Below are positions 5,857 to 10,361 of a stretch of 10,361 nucleotides of DNA, one piece after another. The notes below the pieces were generated by a model. That model made no database searches. It worked only from the letters and a program-made list of their open reading frames with translations, and was not told where the DNA came from. Every line of letters starts with the position of its first letter. Positions within the stretch are counted from its first letter, which is position 1. The stretch spans positions 1-10,361 of the forward strand of contig JALRFL010000064.1 of the NCBI GenBank assembly GCA_023259875.1, written 5' to 3'. A program made the position numbers and the translations under genes. The DNA comes from Alphaproteobacteria bacterium (GTDB lineage: Bacteria; Pseudomonadota; Alphaproteobacteria; Puniceispirillales; UBA1172).

Positions 5857-6632
5857 CTTATTCTCATCTCTTTCTCCGCCTCGGACTTGCTCTTGTGTTT
5901 ATCATGACCGCTGGTGTTGCCATGGCTCAAAACGGTCTCGGCAATTCGCTTAGCGGTCTGCCTGCCTTTACGGTTGTCGATAACAGTAATGGCGCCACAA
6001 CCTATTCCTTATCGCTTCAGATTTTGATGCTGATGACCGCCTTGACGCTGTTGCCGTCATTGGTGCTGGGCATGACCTCATTCACGCGTGTTATTATTGT
6101 GCTGTCGATCTTGCGCCAAGCTTTGGGGACACAGCAGACACCGCCAAATCAGGTGCTGATTGCTATTGCTTTGTTTTTGACCTTTTTCATTATGGCGCCG
6201 ACCTTCAGCCAGATTTATGAAGTTTCCATCTCACCTTATCTTGACGGGCAAATTGGGGTGGACGCGGCGGTGGATTCCGGCAGTGCCTTGATTAAGGATT
6301 TTATGGTTCAGAATACCCGTATTAATGACTTAACGATGTTTTCTGAAATGGCCGGTGATGAGCCTTATGCCACCAATGCCGATGTTCCGTTTTCTGTGTT
6401 GTTGCCGGCTTATATCACCTCTGAATTAAAGACCGCGTTTCAAATTGGCTTTCTTTTGTTCTTGCCGTTTCTGGTCATTGATATGGTGATTGCCTCCACC
6501 CTCATGTCCTTGGGGATGATGATGCTTAGCCCAATGCTGGTATCCCTGCCCTTCAAATTGCTTTTGTTTGTTCTGGTCGATGGTTGGGCAATGACGGTCA
6601 GTTCGCTTGTTGCCACCTATTCCACCATGTAA
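5853..6632 (+). CDS. fliP: Flagellar export gate protein FliP
   Basis: FliP is the main subunit of the FliP5Q4R1 export channel in the inner membrane. The 259-residue product begins with a cleavable signal peptide (about 1-25, AMA before QN), a known FliP peculiarity. Membrane helices follow at about 56-75, 98-117, 195-215 and 228-250. The two family signatures are clear: the block GMTSFTRVIIVLSILRQALG at 73-92 with TPPNQVL after it, and LPAYITSELKTAFQIGFLLF at 184-203 continuing into FLVIDMVIASTLMSLGMMML. It overlaps fliO by four bases and has no strong ribosome site of its own. Thirty bases separate it from fliQ. Confidence 0.97.
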   Translation: MTYSHLFLRLGLALVFIMTAGVAMAQNGLGNSLSGLPAFTVVDNSNGATTYSLSLQILMLMTALTLLPSLVLGMTSFTRVIIVLSILRQALGTQQTPPNQVLIAIALFLTFFIMAPTFSQIYEVSISPYLDGQIGVDAAVDSGSALIKDFMVQNTRINDLTMFSEMAGDEPYATNADVPFSVLLPAYITSELKTAFQIGFLLFLPFLVIDMVIASTLMSLGMMMLSPMLVSLPFKLLLFVLVDGWAMTVSSLVATYSTM

Positions 6633-6662
6633 CGCCTCATCACGGCAAGAAAGATCGCGATC

Positions 6663-6929
6663 ATGAGCTTTGATAATAATGTTGATTTTCTGCAAAATAT
6701 GTTCTGGCAGATCATTTTGACCGCAGGCCCGCTTTTGATGGTCGCACTGGCCGTTGGTCTTTTGATTGGTATTATTCAGGCCGCTACCTCAATCAATGAA
6801 ATGACCTTAAGCTTTGTGCCTAAGCTGATCATTGTCTTGCTGGTATTTGGGTTATTGTCTGGGTATATGCTGAACACCTTAACTAGCTATTTTGCTTTCA
6901 CTTTTGATCAGATTGTGGCGATCAACTGA
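6663..6929 (+). CDS. fliQ: Flagellar export gate protein FliQ
   Basis: FliQ is the small two-helix subunit that packs around the FliP-FliR core of the export channel. At 88 residues it has the usual length, with membrane helices at about 16-38 and 52-76. The family hallmark QAATSINEMTLSFVPKLI spans 39-56, in the loop between the helices. A purine-rich AAGAAAGA stretch upstream is a weak ribosome site. The stop TGA shares its last base with the start of fliR (TGATG), so fliR translation is probably coupled to it. Confidence 0.97.
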   Translation: MSFDNNVDFLQNMFWQIILTAGPLLMVALAVGLLIGIIQAATSINEMTLSFVPKLIIVLLVFGLLSGYMLNTLTSYFAFTFDQIVAIN

Positions 6930-7759
6930 TGGGAACGGATCTTGCAATTGATGGGGTTGCTGGCCCTTCCCTTCCGGGGATGGAATTGCAACTCATCATG
7001 GCGTATTTAGCGAATTTCTTCGTCAGCAGTTTGCGCATTGGCGCCTTTATTCTTTCTGCGCCCTTTTTTGGCGCAAGATGGGTGCCCTTAAATATTCGCA
7101 TCATCATGTCGATTTCACTGGCCACTTCGATTGCGATCACCATGCCGTTGTTGCCGCCCGAAATCCTTGGCTCGCCGGTATTGATTACCATTGTGATGAC
7201 TGAAATAAGCATCGGGCTATGTGCGGGATTAATCCTGACGATCTTTTTTGGTGCGGTTTCCTTGGCTGGTGAAAAAATTGCCTCTACCTCTGGATTGAGT
7301 TACGCGGCACAGGTGGATCCAAACGCTGGTGGCCAGACGCCGGTGGTCAGTCAAATCCTTTATCTGTTTCTAATGGTGATTTTTGTCAGTCTTGACGGTC
7401 ATCTGATCATCATAAGGTCAATCCTTGAAACCTATTATATTATGCCGGTTGGGTATCAACCTGACGCGGATGTGATGGTGGCATCAGGCATCAAAGCCGC
7501 AGGGGCGATGTTCTTTGGCGCGGCAATGATTATGTTGCCTATCACCATGATTCTTTTGTTTATTAATACCTCAATTGGCATTGTGACGCGCTCTGCACCA
7601 CAATTGAATCTGTTTTCCTTTGGTTTCCCCATATCGTTGATGGGTGTCTTTTTCGTTCTTTATTTTGCCGCTGATTTTCTGGGTTACGCCATGTCAGACC
7701 TGACCAATGACGCCATCCAGCATCTTCATGACCTGATAGGAGCATTGCATCATGGCTGA
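6929..7759 (+). CDS. fliR: Flagellar export gate protein FliR
   Basis: FliR is present once per export gate; it closes the FliP helix and contacts FlhB. The product is 276 residues, close to the normal length, and almost wholly hydrophobic, with about six membrane segments (roughly 24-46, 58-76, 85-112, 143-165, 185-213 and 233-254). Recognisable blocks are SLRIGAFILSAPFFGARWVP at 34-53, GEKIASTSGLSYAAQVDPNAGG at 114-135 in two parts around the SGLSYA core, LDGHL at 155-159, and RSAPQLNLFSFGFPISLMGV at 221-240. The start ATG overlaps the fliQ stop by one base, and its end overlaps flhB by eight bases, so fliQ-fliR-flhB are tightly coupled. Confidence 0.96.
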   Translation: MGTDLAIDGVAGPSLPGMELQLIMAYLANFFVSSLRIGAFILSAPFFGARWVPLNIRIIMSISLATSIAITMPLLPPEILGSPVLITIVMTEISIGLCAGLILTIFFGAVSLAGEKIASTSGLSYAAQVDPNAGGQTPVVSQILYLFLMVIFVSLDGHLIIIRSILETYYIMPVGYQPDADVMVASGIKAAGAMFFGAAMIMLPITMILLFINTSIGIVTRSAPQLNLFSFGFPISLMGVFFVLYFAADFLGYAMSDLTNDAIQHLHDLIGALHHG

Positions 7760-8897
7760 AGAAAATGACAGCCAAGAAAAGACCGAAGACCCCTCGCAAC
7801 GAAAACTCGATAAAGCGAGGGAAGAAGGCCGTGTGCTTTCCTCTAAGGAAATGTTTGTCTTTACCGGAATGTTAGCCGGATTGGCGATCATTTCTATGGT
7901 GCCGATTTTTGGCGGCAGAATACTTCAGACCTGGGCGTCTTTGTTTGTTTTTGACCACCCTGAAATACTTGATGGGGCGTGGCTATCGCGGATGGAACTG
8001 GTTTTCTGGAATTTCCTTATGCTGATGGCTATCATTGCGGTTCCTATTGTCCTTGTGGTGCTGATGACACAGCTCGCGGTTGGGGGCATTAATTTTTCGG
8101 CAAAAGCGTTAAGTTTCAAAGGCAGTCGGATCAATCCTGTTTCAGGTTTAGGCCGCATTTTTTCGGTCAAGGGTTTAGTTGAATTGGGCAAATCCCTCCT
8201 GAAGGTGGGGCTATTGTTTGGTATCGCCACGGTAGTGATTTATCAGTTTATTCCGCGTGTGATACCACTGACCCAAAGCACCATGAATCAAGCCTTAGAA
8301 ATGATGTTGTTTGGCCTGCAAGTGTTAATTGGAATGCTGCTGCTAGCTTTGTTGATCATTGGCGCGATTGACTATTTTTGGCAACGCCATACCCATATGC
8401 AAAGCCTAAGAATGTCAATGAAAGAACTAAAAGACGAAATGAAAGAAACCGAAGGTTCACCAGAGGTTAAGGCAAAAATTCGTCGGATGCAGATGGAACA
8501 ATCTCGGCAAAGTTCTCGCCAAAGAGAGGCCTTGGATCATGTTGCTGATGCCACCGCCGTTATTGTCAACCCAACCCACTTTGCCGTGGCCTTACGCTAT
8601 ACCGCTGAACAAGGTGGCGCACCTGTCATCCTTGCCATGGGCAAAGGCTTGATCGCAGAACGCATCATTGCCAAAGCCAATGAGCATGATATCACCGTGT
8701 TCCGCAATCCCTTGCTGGCGCGAGCGCTTTATTTCACGGGTGATATTGGCGCGGAAATTAGTGAAAAGCTTTATAACGCAGTGGCGGTGGTGCTGGCCTA
8801 TATCTACCGCATTGACCGCGGTGAGGTATTACAAGAACCTGATGTTCAAGTGCCAACAGATATGCAGTATGATGAGTTTGGACAATTGCTGAACTAA
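7752..8897 (+). CDS. flhB: Flagellar export switch protein FlhB
   Basis: FlhB is an inner-membrane gate component whose cytoplasmic domain cleaves itself and switches export from hook to filament substrates on a signal from FliK. The 381-residue product starts with the typical polar segment DSQEKTEDPSQRKLDKAREE, followed by four membrane helices at about 34-53, 86-108, 146-168 and 187-207. The cytoplasmic domain begins near 212 and contains the autocleavage motif NPTH at 273-276 (cut between N and P), then HFAVALRY and ITVFRNPLLARALYF. The motif is intact, so the switch should work. The C-terminal extension after the core is short. AGGAG at 7738-7742 lies 9 bases before the ATG, inside fliR. 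It is the last recognisable flagellar gene of the unit. Confidence 0.97.
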   Translation: MAEENDSQEKTEDPSQRKLDKAREEGRVLSSKEMFVFTGMLAGLAIISMVPIFGGRILQTWASLFVFDHPEILDGAWLSRMELVFWNFLMLMAIIAVPIVLVVLMTQLAVGGINFSAKALSFKGSRINPVSGLGRIFSVKGLVELGKSLLKVGLLFGIATVVIYQFIPRVIPLTQSTMNQALEMMLFGLQVLIGMLLLALLIIGAIDYFWQRHTHMQSLRMSMKELKDEMKETEGSPEVKAKIRRMQMEQSRQSSRQREALDHVADATAVIVNPTHFAVALRYTAEQGGAPVILAMGKGLIAERIIAKANEHDITVFRNPLLARALYFTGDIGAEISEKLYNAVAVVLAYIYRIDRGEVLQEPDVQVPTDMQYDEFGQLLN

Positions 8898-8919
8898 GAT
8901 CAAAGGTCGGAGATGTGAT

Positions 8920-9156
8920 ATGCCAAAAACAAGACACCATAGCCTAGGGGAATTGATTAGCACCGTCACCTTTTTCGGGTCGGCGATCTATCTGGTTCTA
9001 ACCGCGCTTCAATGGCATGACATGGGCGATACGCTTAGGGCGAGCATATCATGGTTTGCCGCCCTTTTATGCTTTCTTGGCGCGTTACGCTTTCGCATAG
9101 CCAGCTGGGTGATGACGATACAAAAATTAAGAAAGTCAGGTCATGACCAATCGTAA
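8920..9156 (+). CDS. Small two-helix membrane protein of unknown function
   Basis: I do not recognise this 78-residue protein. It shows two predicted membrane helices, about 12-31 (LISTVTFFGSAIYLVLTALQ) and about 41-58 (ASISWFAALLCFLGALRF), joined by a short polar loop (WHDMGDTLR), with basic ends (MPKTRHH; RKSGHDQS). The Arg/Lys balance suggests that both ends face the cytoplasm. GGAG at 8909-8912 sits 7 bases before the ATG, good support for a real gene. It starts 22 bases after flhB and its last 14 bases overlap the next gene, so it is likely to be read with the fliO-flhB operon. The context suggests a flagellar or membrane accessory role, but nothing in the sequence specifies one. Confidence 0.72.
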   Translation: MPKTRHHSLGELISTVTFFGSAIYLVLTALQWHDMGDTLRASISWFAALLCFLGALRFRIASWVMTIQKLRKSGHDQS

Positions 9157-9352
9157 TACAAATGCCAAAAAACCGTTGAATTGTTTTGATTGCCGGCATC
9201 ATTTTATCACCCATGATCCTAACAGACCCTATGGGTGCCGCCAGTTTGGCTTTAAGGGGCGGATGTTGCCCTCGCGAAGCGTGATTGAGGCGGCTGGCAC
9301 GGAATGTGCATATCACGAAGCGAAACTGGTTTCTGCCAATAAACGGCGCTGA
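9143..9352 (+). CDS. Small four-cysteine protein, probable metal binding
   Basis: The 69-residue product has cysteines at 14, 17, 32 and 55 (CFDC, then YGC, then EC), a spacing of C-X2-C-X14-C-X22-C that suggests a single zinc or other metal site. Around them are RHHFITHDPNRPYGCRQFGF and KGRMLPSRSVIEAAGTEC. I recall conserved small proteins with the pattern CxxC-H-F-x-T-x-D-P-x-x-P-x-G-C-x-x-F-G-F-K in many bacteria, some labelled uracil-DNA glycosylase in databases; that label looks wrong here because no glycosylase motifs are present and the protein is far too short. This is from memory and unverified. The gene overlaps the preceding one by 14 bases, indicating translational coupling, and ends 20 bases before the next gene. 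Function unknown. Confidence 0.75.
   Translation: MTNRNTNAKKPLNCFDCRHHFITHDPNRPYGCRQFGFKGRMLPSRSVIEAAGTECAYHEAKLVSANKRR
9295..9310 (+). promoter_or_regulatory. Weaker candidate sigma-54 promoter within the four-cysteine gene
   Basis: TGGCACGGAATGTGCA has a perfect -24 element (TGGCACG) and GG (9296-9297) exactly 10 bases from GC (9308-9309). The -12 element reads GTGCA instead of TTGCA, one mismatch. It would start transcription near 9321, about 50 bases before the coiled-coil gene at 9373. It lies inside coding sequence (residues G-T-E-C of the four-cysteine protein), so the match could be coincidental. Confidence 0.4.
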
Positions 9353-9372
9353 ACCCTTTTGAGGAGACGATA

Positions 9373-10110
9373 ATGAGTATGCGACCAAAGGATATTCAGG
9401 ACAGCATCAAGATTGCACTTGATGCCGCCGATGCCGCTACCGATGTGACAGCGGAATACGGCAAAATCAAACGTGAAAATCAGGCGCTGGAGGGCAGTGT
9501 GAAAAAAATACAACGTTCCACAACCATTATCTTTTTCAGTGCCGTTATTGGCGTGGTCGTCACCTCTATCTTTGCCGGGCTGGTCTATTTTCGCACCATG
9601 TCTGATCTGAATGCCATCACAAGCACAAGCCGCGAGGCTTTGGTCGTGTTTGCAGAAAATGTTAATGAAGTGAACACAACGCTTACCAGCCTTCAGTCTG
9701 CCTTGAAAACACAGCAATCTTTGGTGGCGCAGAACAATCAGTTGATTTCTGAATTGCAAAACCTCAATGGCAATATTGAGCTAACCCGTGATGCCATTGT
9801 AACCAAGATGCAGGAAACCACCGATAAGGTATCAGCGAGCAATAAGGCGCTTACCGATGCCGTTAGCAAAGGGTTAGCCAGTGAGATCACAGGCCAAAAC
9901 AAACGCGTCATAACCCAGCTTAACACCATCGAAGCGAATACGATGGAAGCCATTAACAACATGGCGACCGGTATGGATGATGGCCGTCAATTGAACGCCA
10001 TCTATACGCGCCAAGGGGAATTGCTCGAGTTGCTGAACAAAATGATGTCACAGAATATGATCATCATGCAGCAGATCGAAACCAACAAAAATAGCATTAC
10101 CTTTCCTTAA
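9373..10110 (+). CDS. Single-pass membrane protein with long predicted coiled coil, unknown function
   Basis: I do not recognise this 245-residue protein. Residues 1-50 are polar and helical with a basic run before the membrane (GSVKKIQRS), one membrane helix spans about 51-73 (IIFFSAVIGVVVTSIFAGLV), and 75-240 is a long Gln/Asn/Thr/Leu-rich stretch with heptad-like spacing, as in SLQSALKTQQSLVAQNNQLI and ISELQNLNGNIELTRDAI. By the positive-inside rule the N terminus is cytoplasmic and the coiled coil periplasmic. The layout resembles the signalling-helix part of a chemoreceptor, but no HAMP, sensor or conserved hairpin tip is visible, so that name should not be used. GAGGAG at 9361-9366 lies 6 bases from the ATG, strong support for the start. 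Alternatives include a structural factor anchoring the basal body or an envelope protein unrelated to flagella. Confidence 0.78.
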   Translation: MSMRPKDIQDSIKIALDAADAATDVTAEYGKIKRENQALEGSVKKIQRSTTIIFFSAVIGVVVTSIFAGLVYFRTMSDLNAITSTSREALVVFAENVNEVNTTLTSLQSALKTQQSLVAQNNQLISELQNLNGNIELTRDAIVTKMQETTDKVSASNKALTDAVSKGLASEITGQNKRVITQLNTIEANTMEAINNMATGMDDGRQLNAIYTRQGELLELLNKMMSQNMIIMQQIETNKNSITFP

Positions 10111-10134
10111 TGAATACGGTATGTTCCGGCATGA

Positions 10135-10139
10135 AAGGA
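10135..10139 (+). promoter_or_regulatory. Ribosome binding site for the 59-codon gene
   Basis: AAGGA at 10135-10139 lies 7 bases before ATG 10147, an optimal arrangement and the main support for translation of the small gene that follows. Confidence 0.6.
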
Positions 10140-10146
10140 ACTGATC

Positions 10147-10326
10147 ATGCCTGATGAATCACTAGAGGCTGGACTTGGCGATAATGTAAACGCTTATTCC
10201 AGTCTTCTTGTCATTAAAGAGGTCAATGCCATATCACGCGCCCCTTGGTTGGATTGGGTGTCTTGGACAGCGCCCAACCCAGCCCCATCCCCGGTTGCAG
10301 CAAAAACCAACCCGCCGAAATGGTGA
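10147..10326 (+). CDS. Small hypothetical protein, 59 residues, Pro/Trp-rich C terminus
   Basis: This short frame starts 36 bases after the coiled-coil gene and ends with TGA at 10324-10326. The product begins MPDESLEAGLGDNVNAY, has a short hydrophobic stretch (SSLLVIKEV), and ends in a Trp/Pro/Ala-rich part with four tryptophans in the last 26 residues (PWLDWVSW and the terminal KW). It is acidic at the start and basic at the end, lacks a membrane helix or signal peptide, and matches no family that I know. Translation is supported by the ribosome site, correct spacing and strand. Against it stand small size and lack of a recognisable domain. It may be the first gene of a next group or the last of the tail. 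Confidence 0.5.
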   Translation: MPDESLEAGLGDNVNAYSSLLVIKEVNAISRAPWLDWVSWTAPNPAPSPVAAKTNPPKW

Positions 10327-10361
10327 TCAGGCCAAAGATCCAAAGGGGAACAAACGTCGGG

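Noticed and set aside
9143..9352. Annotation as uracil-DNA glycosylase
   Set aside because: At 69 residues, without any glycosylase active-site motif, the protein cannot be a functional enzyme of that family; the four-cysteine pattern is the only supported description.
9373..10110. Annotation as a methyl-accepting chemotaxis protein
   Set aside because: There is no HAMP domain, no conserved cytoplasmic hairpin tip and the inferred topology puts the coiled coil outside; composition alone is not enough.
10110..10154. Short frame starting at the ATG that overlaps the stop of the coiled-coil gene
   Set aside because: It closes after 14 codons and lacks its own ribosome site, while the ATG at 10147 has one at ideal spacing.
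10327..10361. Possible start of another gene at the right edge (AAAGGGG-like ribosome site; open frame from ATG 10320)
   Set aside because: Too little sequence remains to show coding character, and the ATG at 10320 lacks a ribosome site; nothing can be called.
1..10361. Mobile element, CRISPR array, toxin-antitoxin, defence or biosynthetic system
   Set aside because: No transposase, integrase, regularly spaced repeats, tRNA or recognised system genes appear on either strand; the content is a collinear flagellar cluster plus a small unassigned tail.

Overview
The window is one strand of a flagellar gene cluster from a bacterium, most likely an alphaproteobacterium. The flagellar gene order, the short and divergent FliJ, the FliL with an acidic/alanine-rich linker, and a TTAA-N7-TTAA (CtrA-type) box beside sigma-54 promoters all fit that class. 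The balanced base composition and compact intergenic spacing would suit a marine, SAR116/Puniceispirillum-like lineage, but that is an inference from impression and not a sequence match. All credible genes are on the + strand and nearly abut, and I see no mobile element, CRISPR array, tRNA or rRNA.

Layout: (1) the 3' part of fliI (export ATPase) and fliJ (1-1496). (2) A 70-base gap holding a sigma-54 (-24/-12) promoter, then fliK-fliL-fliM-fliN (1567-5238): hook-length control, the stator-associated FliL, and the C-ring switch proteins. (3) A 183-base intergenic region (5239-5421) with a 24-bp near-palindrome, a long terminator-like hairpin, a perfect TTAA-N7-TTAA box and a second sigma-54 promoter. 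(4) fliO-fliP-fliQ-fliR-flhB (5422-8897), the membrane core of the type III export apparatus, with coupled or overlapping start and stop codons. (5) A tail of four small unassigned genes (8920-10326): a two-helix membrane protein, a four-cysteine protein, a single-pass membrane protein with a long predicted coiled coil, and a 59-residue Pro/Trp-rich peptide.

The genes act together. FliI/FliJ deliver substrates to the FliPQR-FlhB gate (FliO assists its assembly). FliK sets hook length and triggers the FlhB specificity switch through the NPTH autocleavage site. FliM/FliN form the switch complex, and FliL supports the stators. The most noteworthy content is regulatory: two near-identical sigma-54 promoters, at fliK and fliO (16 of 19 bases shared), a third weaker candidate inside the four-cysteine gene, and an operator-like palindrome plus CtrA-type box upstream of the export-gate operon. 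The post-flhB tail is the only part whose function is not explained by known flagellar biology. I do not see a convincing new defence, mobile or biosynthetic system here.
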